In this document: positions 52,848 to 62,009 of the stretch, in pieces | How positions within the stretch are numbered: position 1 is the first letter of the stretch | How the letters are laid out: the number at the start of each line of letters is the position of its first letter | NCBI RefSeq assembly: GCF_013155395.1 | Contig: NZ_JABJWC010000002.1 | Span: 1 to 64,000 of the forward strand | Reading direction: 5' to 3' | DNA: 64,000 nt | From: Komagataeibacter melomenusus | Lineage (GTDB): Bacteria; Pseudomonadota; Alphaproteobacteria; Acetobacterales; Acetobacteraceae | Notes under the pieces: generated by a model | The model's database searches: none | Told to the model about the DNA's origin: nothing | Seen by the model: the letters and a program-made list of their open reading frames with translations, nothing else | Translations under genes and position numbers: made by a program

Positions 52848-53519
52848 CTACTGGCCGGTGGCAGGCGGGGCGTCTTTCAGCTTTTCGAGTTCAGGCAGCG
52901 TCGCCTGCACGATCGCGTTGCCCCATACCTTGTAGCTTTCCGGCGTTGCGTGAATGCCATCGATGGTGTTCACGCTGCCCTGCTTGAGCAGCGCCGTGCC
53001 ATCGACATAGCTGCACGGTGCGACTTCACCCTTGAGGAAGGAGGCCATCTCGGTTGCGCGCTGGTCGGTCTTGCCGTAGCGCGGGCTGAACTGGCCCCAT
53101 GTCGGCCCGACCCAGATGCACGCGGTCTTGCCAATGGCATAGGTCAGGGTCTTGACCTGCTCGTCCACCCAGTCCTTTGACACGGCGGCCTGGCCATAGG
53201 CTGCCATAGTATCGCCAAGAATCACCATTATCACGTTAGGATGCCACTTGGCCACGAGGTCGCTGACGGGCGGGGGTGACGCGGGCTTCATGTTGGGCGC
53301 GCCAATCGGGGCATCGCCAATGCGCTCGGCCGCGCCGCAGCCATTATTGGGGTTGGGCACGACCCAGTCGGCCGCGGTGGAGGAACACACCCCGTAGGTG
53401 ACCACCTTGGCGCCCTGGCGGCTGAATTCATCCGGCAGCACCGACAGGAGGGAGTCCTTGAACGTGACGTGGCTATCGCCGATGATCAGCAGCGTGAGGC
53501 CAGCAAGAAGAGCACTCAT
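52848..53519 (-). CDS. bcsX: BcsX, SGNH/GDSL-family protein
   Basis: A 223-residue SGNH hydrolase. Block I LLIIGDSHVTFKDS holds the Ser; the catalytic pair is in VNTIDGIHATPESYKVWG (Asp-x-x-His). The hydrophobic N-terminus (MSALLAGLTLLIIGDS) makes export unclear, since it coincides with the first strand. It precedes bcsY by 38 bases, as in the known bcsABII-bcsX-bcsY-bcsCII order. Probable esterase or acyl-transfer partner of BcsY. Confidence 0.9.
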   Translation of the reverse strand: MSALLAGLTLLIIGDSHVTFKDSLLSVLPDEFSRQGAKVVTYGVCSSTAADWVVPNPNNGCGAAERIGDAPIGAPNMKPASPPPVSDLVAKWHPNVIMVILGDTMAAYGQAAVSKDWVDEQVKTLTYAIGKTACIWVGPTWGQFSPRYGKTDQRATEMASFLKGEVAPCSYVDGTALLKQGSVNTIDGIHATPESYKVWGNAIVQATLPELEKLKDAPPATGQ

Positions 53520-53628
53520 GAATTACTTCTCCATACAAGAACTTATTTATGGGCCGGAGCGGCGCGACCGGCTTGCCCACCCTGCAGGCCATGCCTTTTG
53601 GGGGCTGGCCTGCAGGGGGCGGCATGCC

Positions 53629-54744
53629 CTATGCCTCTTCGCTCCTGCCATCATCCAGAACGCGCCTGCGTGATTTGGCACGCAGCCAGCTCCATGCCCC
53701 GAAGGCCGTCAACCCCGCCCCTGATAGACCGGTCAGGTAAAGAATGAAAGGATGATGACTCAGATGCCGGTCCAGTTGCAGCCACAGCGGCACCGCGCCC
53801 ACCGTGTATGTCGGCGCGGTGCGGTAACTGGTAAACTGCTCGGCGTTTTTCAGCACCAGATCCCCCTGGATGGAGGACAGATCCCGCGTGTTGCGCAGGC
53901 TGAGCACCAGGTCATGGATGCGCTGTGGCGTATCGCCCACAAAGGCAATGACCGAACGATGGCTGTCATAGGGCGACTGTGCGCCGATCATGACCCCTGC
54001 CTCGGCAATCGGCGCATTGAGGTGGGCGGCCACACCGTTGAGAAGGCCCGTATGGTCGCGGTCCTGAAACAGGTACCAGATGCCCTGCAGCCCCATGTGC
54101 TGGCCAACCCGCACATGCCCGTCGCTGATTACGTAAGGCGAGCGTGACAGCAGGGTGGCGGCCGGATTCAGCCGGTCGGCGGTAGAGAGCAGGATGATAT
54201 CGCCCTGCAGCGTGGCATTTTTTATCTGGTCCGCCGTCATGACATGCACGCCAGCGGCAGGATACCACGTTGTCGCCCCGAAAAAGCCCATGAGATCGAG
54301 GAACGAGCCCGCCGTGCCCGCATCCGGGCTTTGCGGCAGGATGATCGTCGTCTCGGACAGATCGGCCATGCGCGAGAACGGAAAGGCGGCCTCGGCGAAA
54401 TAGGACAGGTTGAGCAGTTCGGCATAATGGTAGCCGCGGCGGAAATCGAGGGTGGAATCTGAATCCACGCTCATGCGGATATCGACCGGTGTGCGGCGGC
54501 ACGCACCCCGGTCGATGGGGCGGGCGTCAAAATTGAACTGCAACTGGTTCTGGCCGAACACCAGCAGGAGCGTGATCGTGCCGAGGCACAGCAGGCCCTG
54601 TGAATACAGGCTGAGCGTGATGGACCCCGCAAACCCCATGATGGATGTACCAATAACAACCGGCATCCATGGGGGCATCCGGCCGAGTGGTGTCTTTTTC
54701 ATCAGGAGCGTGACTTTGTCCGCTATGCGTTTTGCCCTGACCAT
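53629..54744 (-). pseudogene. bcsAB: bcsAB (operon II) with the central part deleted: BcsA N-terminus joined to BcsB C-terminus
   Basis: A 371-codon frame in the place of a synthase gene that is normally about 1500 codons. Residues 1-65 carry two TM helices (MPVVIGTSIMGFAGSITLSL, LLCLGTITLLLVFGQ) with the layout of the BcsA N-terminus. From about residue 66 it is the C-terminal third of BcsB: RPIDRGACRRTPVDIRMSVD, AFPFSRMADLSETTIILPQS, and the C-terminal membrane helix FILYLTGLSGAGLTAFGAWS. The whole glycosyltransferase (DXD, QXXRW) and PilZ portions are absent. The frame is open across the junction, near 54550. Non-functional as a synthase; a small membrane protein may still be made. Confidence 0.78.
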
Positions 54745-55569
54745 GTCCGGCTATGTCGCTGCCTTGCAAATGTTAATATTCAATCGTGCTTTTCCAGGGC
54801 ATCACCACGCGGCGGAAGGCGATCACCTGGTATGAATGATGTTCATTTAAACCAAATCCGGTTCCCGCATCTGAGTCTCAATAATTATAAATCAATACAA
54901 TAGAATAGAATCGTGATTTGCTTTCTGGGCGAGAGGTTTTTTCGTTTCTTGGCTCAACGGTATTAATTTCTCGTTAACTTCCTGTCAAGAAGAATAAATG
55001 CCTCTTTAAAGGCAAATAATTATTTTCATTTTTCAAGTAAAAATAGAAATTTTTGTTATTTTTCCATATGTTTAAGTGAGTTTTTTATTACGTTCTATTT
55101 ATGTAATAATGTATATGGACATCCATTTTTTTGTAAAAATAATGCGCGGAAAAATGCCCGGGGCGCATCTCGTCAGATGTTTATATAAACGTTGTTCATG
55201 AAGTTGGCTGTCGAGGTTTAGGAATACAATCCTACAGGCCGTAAACGATGCCTGCCCCCGTTGTGTTGCTGCTTGGTGATGAAAGGCATTGCCCGCACGG
55301 GCACGCAATGCCTGGCTGCGCTGTCAAGGAAAAAATCCGTTCCCATGTCAATGCCACCCATCCTGATGTTTATCAGGCTGGGCCTTACCGATACGGCTTT
55401 GCGCCGATTAAGGCGCGAGTAGGATTTTTGTGATAAAATTTTATCATATGGAAAAGTTTTGTGACGACTGACTAAGGTAATAGGAATTATTTCGTATGTC
55501 GCATAAAATCTATCATTTTTTTCATAATACTCAATCGCAAGATAATCCCTGATTATTAAGATCGCTGTC
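54745..55569. other. 825-base AT-rich gap upstream of the bcs operon II
   Basis: No gene recognised. 54840-55140 is very AT-rich and probably contains the bcs promoter region. A 14-base perfect palindrome GATAAAATTTTATC lies at 55432-55445, 125 bases before the TetR gene. A 61-codon frame (55248-55433) looks like chance or a remnant. Confidence 0.5.
55432..55445. promoter_or_regulatory. palindrome GATAAAATTTTATC
   Basis: Perfect 14-base dyad in the gap before the TetR-like gene at 55570. Could be an operator for that protein. The composition is simple, so chance in AT-rich DNA is possible. Confidence 0.35.
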
Positions 55570-56277
55570 ATGCGTTCATGGCGCGGATTTCCAGAAGGAT
55601 GCCTTCCCATTCCAAAATGCTACCATAAAGGAAATGTCCCTCAAGACCTGCGTATTGCCACCGTCAGAATACTTGAATCTGAACGGCTCGAAGATCTGTC
55701 GGTGCGCCGCCTCGCGAAGGAAGTCAGGGTAGCCCCGGCCAATTTCTATAATCACTACGGAAGCCTGAATGATCTCCTGCTGGAAATTGCCGTGGAACAT
55801 TTTCAGGTCTTGCGCGAGCAGATCGCCCATATCCGTCGTACCTCCGCCCATCGCACCGATGCACTCAAGCGCATTGCATTCTACTGGGTAGATCTTGGCC
55901 GCACCCGTTCCGAGCTGTATCGGCTCATGTTCGGCTACCTGCCCGATGCGTATGCCCATCACGACTATCGCCTTGCCGCAGGTGCAGCGCTTGAGGACCT
56001 GATGGAGCTGATTTACGGATACCGGGTTTTTACCCTGACCGATGATTGCGACCCCAATGATGTAGAAACATTGGAGAAAAAAGTTCAGGTCGGTTACGGC
56101 CTCTACGCCATGCTGTGTGGCTTATCGAGCCTGTGCATTGCCCATGCGCCCATTGGCCCGTTTTCAGGCAGTAAAAACCCGCGTGAAGATACGGCCACTT
56201 TTCTTGATGGTGTCCTTGACGCTTTCATCAAGGGAGATATGGCGCGCGTTCTGAACGCAAAAGAACCTGGGGATTAA
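55570..56277 (+). CDS. TetR-family regulator (WHG-type C-terminal domain)
   Basis: A 235-residue protein. HTH in LEDLSVRRLAKEVRVAPANF followed by YNHYGSLNDLL; the C-terminal domain (RSELYRLMFGYLPDAYAHHD) is of the WHG type. ATG 55570 gives an N-terminal extension of about 15 residues before the usual HKGNVPQDLR start, so the true start may be a later non-ATG codon. It is convergent with the Rieske reductase gene. Target unknown. Confidence 0.8.
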   Translation: MRSWRGFPEGCLPIPKCYHKGNVPQDLRIATVRILESERLEDLSVRRLAKEVRVAPANFYNHYGSLNDLLLEIAVEHFQVLREQIAHIRRTSAHRTDALKRIAFYWVDLGRTRSELYRLMFGYLPDAYAHHDYRLAAGAALEDLMELIYGYRVFTLTDDCDPNDVETLEKKVQVGYGLYAMLCGLSSLCIAHAPIGPFSGSKNPREDTATFLDGVLDAFIKGDMARVLNAKEPGD

Positions 56278-56392
56278 GCGACTGTTCAAAGTGAACGGTC
56301 ACGGGGAGAGAGCCGGACGGTCTGGTGCGGTATTTTCCATAATTCGAACAGGCTCCTGCACCAGAAACGTCTTCATGGGCGTAGCGTGAGTA

Positions 56393-57334
56393 TTACAGGT
56401 CCAGCGTAAGGCAAGGCGTGCGGGCGCGTGAGCAGCACAGGGCAATGCTGCTGGCCTGCTCATCCTCGGTCAGGACCATGTCGCGATGGTCGCCTTCCCC
56501 GGCTACAAGTGGCACGACACAGGCCCCGCACATGCCCTGTTCACACGAGAGGCTGACCTCGATGCCTGCCGCCATCAGGGCGCCGGCAATGCTCTGGCCA
56601 GGTGGCACGGTTATGCTGCGCCCGGAGCGGGCCAGAACCACTTCAAATGCCTGTTCATCATCCGGCGCCATTTCCGTAGGGCGGAAATATTCCGTATGGA
56701 TCTGCGCAGGCGACCAGCCGGTGGCTATGGCATGGGATGAAACAGCCTGCATGAAACCATCCGGCCCGCACAGCATGATGGCCGTATCGGCTTCAGGGCA
56801 GGAGAGCGCGGCGGGATAGCCCTGTTTGAGGCCTCTGGCAATATGCACTCTGTTCACATAGGGGGCGGCAAGCAGACGTTCTTTGAACGGTACCTGATCG
56901 GGGTTGCGGGTGTAATAATACAGTTCCCACTCCGCACCCTGACGCTGCAGCCGCGCCATCATGGACAGCAGCGGCGTAATCCCGATCCCGCCTGCAATCA
57001 GCACATAACGCAGCGCGGCCGGGAGCGCAAAGGCATTGCGGGGCGGTGAAATGTGTAGTTCCATCCCCTTTTCCACGCTGCTGCACAGGGAGTCAGATCC
57101 CCCGCGTGAGGTCGGCTCGCGCTTGATGCACAGTTCATAAACAGCCGGATCATCGGCATCGCCACACAGCGAATACTGGCGCACCAGCCCACAGGGGGTC
57201 AGCACATCAACATGCGCGCCGGGTGTGAAGCGGGGCAGCGCCCCCTGCCCCGGCGCAGCCGCCAGTTGCAGGCGGACGCAATCGGCGCCCTCCGCCATGA
57301 CGTCGTGCACGATAACAGGAAAAAGAGCTGACAT
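56393..57334 (-). CDS. Rieske oxygenase reductase (phthalate dioxygenase reductase/VanB type)
   Basis: A 313-residue reductase: FAD domain at 1-100 (GLVRQYSLCGD), NAD domain at 105-210 (LIAGGIGITPLLSMMARL, MLCGPDGFMQAV), and a C-terminal plant-type [2Fe-2S] domain with CEQGMCGACVVPLV and ALCCSRA. It passes electrons from NADH to the oxygenase encoded four bases upstream. Normal length. Confidence 0.92.
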   Translation of the reverse strand: MSALFPVIVHDVMAEGADCVRLQLAAAPGQGALPRFTPGAHVDVLTPCGLVRQYSLCGDADDPAVYELCIKREPTSRGGSDSLCSSVEKGMELHISPPRNAFALPAALRYVLIAGGIGITPLLSMMARLQRQGAEWELYYYTRNPDQVPFKERLLAAPYVNRVHIARGLKQGYPAALSCPEADTAIMLCGPDGFMQAVSSHAIATGWSPAQIHTEYFRPTEMAPDDEQAFEVVLARSGRSITVPPGQSIAGALMAAGIEVSLSCEQGMCGACVVPLVAGEGDHRDMVLTEDEQASSIALCCSRARTPCLTLDL

Positions 57335-57338
57335 GGTG

Positions 57339-58379
57339 TTATGCCGTAAAAAACTGGCTCAGGCCCATCGTGCGCAGGGCACGGCGATAGGCGATCGAGC
57401 TGCGGTCAGCCATGACATGGGCTTCAAGCGTGGGGTCGAGCGGCAGGTTCTCGGGCTTCTGGGCCTCGACAAGGGCGCGGTCTTCCTCGAATACGCGCAG
57501 GTTGAAGTCATAGACATCCTGCAGCGGCAGGTCCTTGTCGAAGTTGCGGCACATCGGCGCGAACATGCGTGTCTGCCGCGCCGATACGGGCGAGGCCGCG
57601 TTCATGATGACCAGCCGCCCGTTATCGGGAAAATGAATTTCCAGCGTGGCCGTAAAGGGCACATGTACCCGAAAATGACGCAGCCATTCAAAGCCGGGGC
57701 GCCCCCGATCCGTCCTGCCAATGGGATAGTTGCCTACGGTGCTGCGATATTCGGCCTCGAACCCGTCGGGTGTCAGGCGCGTCCTGTAAGGCGGCACGAC
57801 CGGATTTTCAGGGTCGGCGAAGGTATCGGTATGCACGAAGGCGAAATGGGCCACGTCAATGAAGCCTTCCACCTGCCGCCCGGCAAAACCGGCGATGTCG
57901 ATAAAGGGGCAGTTGATCTGCTGGTAGGCCGGGTCATTCCAGTGCGGCATGGGCGCAATGACCGGCGGCGCCTCATCGGGGCGCAGGCAGGTCCAGATCA
58001 GGCCGTAACGCTCCACCGCCGGATAGGTGCGCAGGTTCAGCTTGCCGGGAATGGCGTTGTCGGGGTGGGCTGGCACTTTGACGCACCGCCCCTGCTGGCC
58101 AAAGCGGAAGCCATGATAGGCACAGGCAACGGTCTGTCCGTCCCCCTTGCCCATGCTCAGCGGCACGCCACGATGCGGGCACAGGTCATCGGCCACCACA
58201 ATCGTGTCACCCGCGCGGTAGAGCACCAGCGGGGCATCAAGCAGGGTCACGCCCATCGGCTTCGTGCCCAGGTCGCGCACCAGGGCGACGGGGTGCCAGC
58301 AACGGGCCAGGATCAGCCAGTCATCGGCATCGAATGTCATGTTGCGGGGCAAGGAGGGGGTAGTGGCGGCAAGGGTCAC
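57339..58379 (-). CDS. Rieske non-heme iron oxygenase (VanA-like)
   Basis: A 346-residue single-component-type oxygenase. I start at GTG 58379 since AGGAG lies eight bases before it; the frame is open to 58415. The Rieske centre is DDLCPHRGVPLSMG plus ACAYHGFRF (CXH...CX2H), the mononuclear iron site is GFIDVAHFAFVHTDTF (Asp-x2-His-x4-His). VanA-type enzymes demethylate or hydroxylate aromatic acids. The exact substrate cannot be read. A LysR gene is divergent with palindromes between. Confidence 0.92.
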   Translation of the reverse strand: MTLAATTPSLPRNMTFDADDWLILARCWHPVALVRDLGTKPMGVTLLDAPLVLYRAGDTIVVADDLCPHRGVPLSMGKGDGQTVACAYHGFRFGQQGRCVKVPAHPDNAIPGKLNLRTYPAVERYGLIWTCLRPDEAPPVIAPMPHWNDPAYQQINCPFIDIAGFAGRQVEGFIDVAHFAFVHTDTFADPENPVVPPYRTRLTPDGFEAEYRSTVGNYPIGRTDRGRPGFEWLRHFRVHVPFTATLEIHFPDNGRLVIMNAASPVSARQTRMFAPMCRNFDKDLPLQDVYDFNLRVFEEDRALVEAQKPENLPLDPTLEAHVMADRSSIAYRRALRTMGLSQFFTA

Positions 58380-58431
58380 GGTGTGGTCTCCTGAACGGGC
58401 TTTCAGGAAGATCATTTCACACGTGGCATGA

Positions 58432-58477
58432 TCTCATATATATCATAATTGAGACTTTTTCATTCTCAAAATGAGAA
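58432..58477. promoter_or_regulatory. two LysR-type dyads: TCTCA-N13-TGAGA and TTCTCA-AAA-TGAGAA
   Basis: In the 101-base gap between the Rieske oxygenase and LysR genes, TCTCA (58432-58436) pairs with TGAGA (58450-58454) and TTCTCA (58463-58468) with TGAGAA (58472-58477). The second contains a T-N11-A style box and ends four bases before the LysR start, as for autorepression; the first is positioned for activation of the oxygenase operon. Confidence 0.65.
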
Positions 58478-58480
58478 CGC

Positions 58481-59413
58481 ATGCATCCCTTTTCACGCTT
58501 TCTGGTCTATTTCCTGGCGGTTGCGCGCCATAAATCCATCCGCCGCGCAGCGGAGGCGCTGCACATCGCGGGTTCGGCCATCAACCGCCATATCCTGCTG
58601 GGTGAAAAGGAATTGCAGACACCGCTGTTCGAGCGCCTGCCCACCGGCATGCGCCTGACAGCGGCGGGCGAACTGCTTTATGCCTGCGCCCGGCGCTGGG
58701 TTAAGGATCTTGATGACCTGAGCCGCCAGATTGATGACCTCAAGGGCATCCGTCGTGGTCAGGTTGACCTGCTGGCGCCCGAGGCCCTGTCACGCGCTTT
58801 CGTGCCGCAGCTTGTGGCGGGCATGAAGGCCAGCCATCCGGGCGTGGTGCTGAATGTGAACATCCGTGACAATAAACGGATCGGCCAGGCCCTCCTGTCG
58901 GGTGAAGGAGATCTGGCCCTTGTGCTCGACCCTGATGACATGCGCGACATCGTGGTGCTGCACCGCATGACGTTCCCGCTTGGCTTCGTCTGCCCGCCCG
59001 GCCACCCGCTGGCGCGGGAAAGCACGGTCAGGCTGGCGCAGTGCATGGATTATCCCGTCATCATGCCCGAGCAGCCGCTTGCCATTGCCACCGTGTTCGA
59101 CAGGCTGCTGCGGGGCGGGCGCGTCAGCCCGCCAGTGGCCGCGCGGGCGAACAATGTGCAGATGATGCTTTCACTCGTGGCGGCGGGGATCGGGATCTGC
59201 TTTCTCAGTTCGCTTGATGTCATGGCCGAGGTCCTGCGCGGGGAACTCGCCTTCGTGCCGCTTGCAGGCGCACAGGTGCCCCACCTTACGCTGGCCCTGG
59301 TGCATGACCGCACCCGCCAGCTTTCGCGCCTGACGCGACAGGTCGAGGCCATGACCCGGGACATCATGGCCAGCCATGCCCGGCAGGGTGAAACCGATAA
59401 CATACTGGGATGA
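58481..59413 (+). CDS. LysR-family regulator of the Rieske oxygenase operon
   Basis: A 310-residue LysR protein: HTH at about residues 18-45 (KSIRRAAEALHIAGSAINRH), GMRLTAAGELLYACARRWVK linker, effector domain from 90 (VDLLAPEALSRAFVPQLVAG; VAAGIGICFLSSLDVMAE). Start at ATG 58481 is two codons before the usual SRFLVYF. Divergent from the oxygenase operon, which it probably activates. Confidence 0.9.
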   Translation: MHPFSRFLVYFLAVARHKSIRRAAEALHIAGSAINRHILLGEKELQTPLFERLPTGMRLTAAGELLYACARRWVKDLDDLSRQIDDLKGIRRGQVDLLAPEALSRAFVPQLVAGMKASHPGVVLNVNIRDNKRIGQALLSGEGDLALVLDPDDMRDIVVLHRMTFPLGFVCPPGHPLARESTVRLAQCMDYPVIMPEQPLAIATVFDRLLRGGRVSPPVAARANNVQMMLSLVAAGIGICFLSSLDVMAEVLRGELAFVPLAGAQVPHLTLALVHDRTRQLSRLTRQVEAMTRDIMASHARQGETDNILG

Positions 59414-59497
59414 TGAAAGTTTTTTGTGGATATTTGTTTTAAAGTTCCGAAGAACGCCGCCTTTTTTCAAAAAGGCGGCGCCCAAAAACGCTTATCA
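59411..59497. terminator. palindromic element acting as a bidirectional terminator
   Basis: CGCCGCCTTTTT (59455-59466) and AAAAAGGCGGCG (59469-59480) form a perfect 12-bp stem with a two-base loop between the convergent LysR and rhodanese genes; both strands give stem plus U-run. An imperfect outer inverted repeat (59411-59426 with 59483-59497, TGATGAAAGTTTTTTG and CAAAAACGCTTATCA) frames it, so the whole looks like a ~87-base miniature palindromic repeat that begins at the LysR stop codon. Confidence 0.7.
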
Positions 59498-59529
59498 TTT
59501 CTATCAATATTTTGTTTTCAGGCAGTTTC

Positions 59530-60399
59530 TTAGCCGCCGTTATAAGGTGCGGCGGCTTTTGGCAGTCCGCCTTCAATCGGGAGTTCCGGGTTGCGCGACC
59601 ATTCGTTCCACGATCCCATGTAGATGCGCAGTCTGCTGAACCCGGCCGAGGCCAGCGCCACATAGGTATTGGCGGCACGCGCGCCCTTGAAGCAGTAAAT
59701 GATGATGTCATCATCAGGATGCAGGTTGCGTGTGGCGGCCAGCGCGCGGATTTCATCAGGCGTGCGGAAGGCGGCGTGGTTGTCGGTCACCTTCATGAAG
59801 TCATACCACTCGATCCATACGGCACCGGGAATACGGCCCTTGCGCGGCGCGAAATCGACCCCGTAGGGCGATGAACTTTCCGCCAGCCATTCCACCCTGT
59901 CGCGGTTGTCGAGCAGCTTGATGGTGGAAGAACCCAGTGCGGCCCGGACTTCGGCCTGTGTGGCCATGAGGCTGGCCTCGGGCCGCAGGGGGAAGTCCGT
60001 GCGGGCAGGACGGGTGACCTCGGTGGTCAGCGTGCCCCCTTCCCCGCGCCACGCGCTCAGCCCGCCATCAAGAATGCCCACCTTGGGGTAACCCAGGTAG
60101 CGCAGGATCCAGTAGCCCCGGCATGACGCGCCATAGCGGGTATGCAGGGCATCTTCATACACGATGGCGGTTCTGGTGCCATCCAGCCCGTAATCGGCAA
60201 ACAGGGTGGCAAAGGTCTGCTGCAGCTTGTGCAGTCCGTCCTGCGTGGTTTCGGCCAGGTAGGTAAAGATGTCGGGCATGTTGACCGCGCCGGGAATGTG
60301 GCCTGCCGCGAAATCCTTCGGGTCGCGCACGTCAATCAGGAGCACGTTGCTGCCAGCGGCACGCACGCCGTCTGGTGAATAAAGAACGGTGGTGGACAT
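59530..60399 (-). CDS. two-domain sulfurtransferase (rhodanese)
   Basis: A 289-residue tandem rhodanese. The inactive N-terminal domain has VLLIDVRDPKDFAAGHIPGA, the linker DGGLSAWRGEGG, and the C-terminal domain the active-site loop IIYCFKGARAANT. The Cys-x-Lys-x-x-Arg loop is the thiosulfate:cyanide type rather than the CGSGVT loop of mercaptopyruvate enzymes. ATG 60399 with GGGAA upstream; the frame is open to 60624. Probably in one transcript with the SDR gene upstream. Confidence 0.9.
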   Translation of the reverse strand: MSTTVLYSPDGVRAAGSNVLLIDVRDPKDFAAGHIPGAVNMPDIFTYLAETTQDGLHKLQQTFATLFADYGLDGTRTAIVYEDALHTRYGASCRGYWILRYLGYPKVGILDGGLSAWRGEGGTLTTEVTRPARTDFPLRPEASLMATQAEVRAALGSSTIKLLDNRDRVEWLAESSSPYGVDFAPRKGRIPGAVWIEWYDFMKVTDNHAAFRTPDEIRALAATRNLHPDDDIIIYCFKGARAANTYVALASAGFSRLRIYMGSWNEWSRNPELPIEGGLPKAAAPYNGG

Positions 60400-60523
60400 A
60401 AAATTCCCTGCGGCATGAAGGTGGACAGACCCCGTTCTCCTACCAGCAATCCGCCCCGTCATGGAGGGGGTGCGGCACGCCCCGGCCATGACCGACGCGG
60501 GACGCACGGGCGCAGGGCAAGGG

Positions 60524-61312
60524 TCAGATCGTGCTGAGCACCCCGCCGTCCACCCGCACGGCCGCGCCCGTGGTGGCCGATGCCTGCGGTGAGGACAGGT
60601 AAACCACCATGTTCGCCACCTCATCCACGCTGGCGGCGCGGCGGATGATGGAGGACGGACGGTGTTGCATCACGAATTGCGCCGCGACTTCCTCCATCGT
60701 CTTGCCGGTCTTTTCCTGCTCGGGCCGGAGCATGTCGGCCAGGCCTTCCGACAGGGTCGGCCCGGGCAGCACGGAATTGACGGTTACGTTGGTGCCCGCC
60801 ATCCGCTCCGCCAGGCCACGGGCGATGGTGACCTGCGCGGTCTTGCTGAAACCATAATGAATCATCTCGACCGGGATATTGAACGCCGATTCCGATGAGA
60901 TGAACACCACGCGCCCCCAGTCACGCGCCTGCATGCCCGGCAGGTAGGCCCGTGCAAGCCGCACGCCAGACATGACATTGACCTCGAAAAAACGGGTCCA
61001 GTCAGCATCCGGGGTTTCAAAAAAATCTTTCTGCTCGAAAATGCCCAGATTGTTGATCAGGATATCGCATTGCGGGTGGGCTGCTACCAGCGCCGTACAC
61101 CCTTCCGCCGTGCCCAGATCACCCGTAAAGCCGGTCACGCTGCCCTTGCCCAATGCGCCAAGGGCCTCGACCACCTGTGCCACGGCTGCCGGGCGCCGAC
61201 CGTTGATGATGACATGCGCCCCGCTTGCAGCCAGGCCCCTGGCAATGGCCAGGCCGATCCCGCCGGTCGATCCCGTTACGATGGCCGTGCGGCCTGTCAG
61301 ATCAATCTGCAT
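60524..61312 (-). CDS. short-chain dehydrogenase/reductase
   Basis: A 262-residue SDR. ATG 61312 (MQIDLTGRTAIVTG) follows an AGGAAG site; the open frame to 61597 has no site. Motifs: VTGSTGGIGLAIARGL, INNLGIFEQKDFFE, VVFISSESAFNIPVEMIHYG followed by FSKTA (Tyr/Lys), and a C-terminal GAAVRVDGGVLSTI. It lies 124 bases before the rhodanese gene. The substrate is unknown. Confidence 0.9.
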   Translation of the reverse strand: MQIDLTGRTAIVTGSTGGIGLAIARGLAASGAHVIINGRRPAAVAQVVEALGALGKGSVTGFTGDLGTAEGCTALVAAHPQCDILINNLGIFEQKDFFETPDADWTRFFEVNVMSGVRLARAYLPGMQARDWGRVVFISSESAFNIPVEMIHYGFSKTAQVTIARGLAERMAGTNVTVNSVLPGPTLSEGLADMLRPEQEKTGKTMEEVAAQFVMQHRPSSIIRRAASVDEVANMVVYLSSPQASATTGAAVRVDGGVLSTI

Positions 61313-61641
61313 AACCGGTCTTCCTTTCCCTGCAGGCGGGACATGTCCGTGCCCCTGATTTCTCGCTCCCAGAAGACCATGAATGACCCCGGTGGACCAG
61401 AGGGATGCACAGGCCAAGGCCGCAAAACCATGTCTGTTGGCCCGGTCTGGGTAATTTCTCTGTAATTGTGATGCATGCAACGCAGCAGACGTGCATCTGG
61501 CGTGCGAAAAGAATAGATTCCTAACAATACCACCGACAGGATGATCTGAACCAGGTACGCAAGAAAAAAAGCCGCAGCCCTGCAAAACAGGATTCATACA
61601 ATCGTCACACTCGTTGTGTTCCTTATTTGTTATGTATCCCT
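61313..61641. other. gap upstream of the small gene at 61681
   Basis: No gene seen in either strand. It contains the promoter side of the SDR gene and a leader toward 61681 that ends in the hairpin at 61642-61664. A short RNA ending at that hairpin is possible; I could not define its start. Confidence 0.35.
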
Positions 61642-61664
61642 GCCTGCGCTTTGGCGGGCTTTTT
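61642..61664 (+). terminator. intrinsic terminator or attenuator before a small gene
   Basis: GCCTGC (61642-61647) pairs with GCGGGC (61654-61659), one G-T wobble, followed by five T. It lies 17 bases before the 53-residue gene at 61681, so it either ends an upstream RNA or attenuates that gene. Confidence 0.55.
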
Positions 61665-61680
61665 CAGAGGTTTCCGGAGC

Positions 61681-61842
61681 ATGAACGCACAGTCCGATTC
61701 CACCCCCAAACCCCGCAAAGAGCCGCATGAAGAATGGCGCGAAGCCCTGCTGCGCGCCTGGCGGAGCAGAAAAGGCTATGCCCGCCCGCACGATGCCGTG
61801 CATACAGCATCCGATGAAGGTTTTCTGTATGATGATGCCTGA
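61681..61842 (+). CDS. small hypothetical protein, 53 residues
   Basis: ATG 61681 is preceded by CCGGAG at good distance. The protein is basic and hydrophilic: KPRKEPHEEWREALLRAWRS, then RKGYARPHDAV and an acidic end (SDEGFLYDDA). No domain recognised. The upstream attenuator-like hairpin suggests regulated expression. Confidence 0.55.
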   Translation: MNAQSDSTPKPRKEPHEEWREALLRAWRSRKGYARPHDAVHTASDEGFLYDDA

Positions 61843-62009
61843 GATGCATGGCAGCATCGCGCAAAATTCAGGTATTGACCTTTAGAGATATAAGTGATGC
61901 ATTCGGTTACAAATGAAATAGCGCTATGCCCTTTATATCATCGGGCCGTTATTTTATAAGGCAATATCTGATTTGAAAAAAATCAGTTCGTTAGGAAGGA
62001 ATAGATTAC

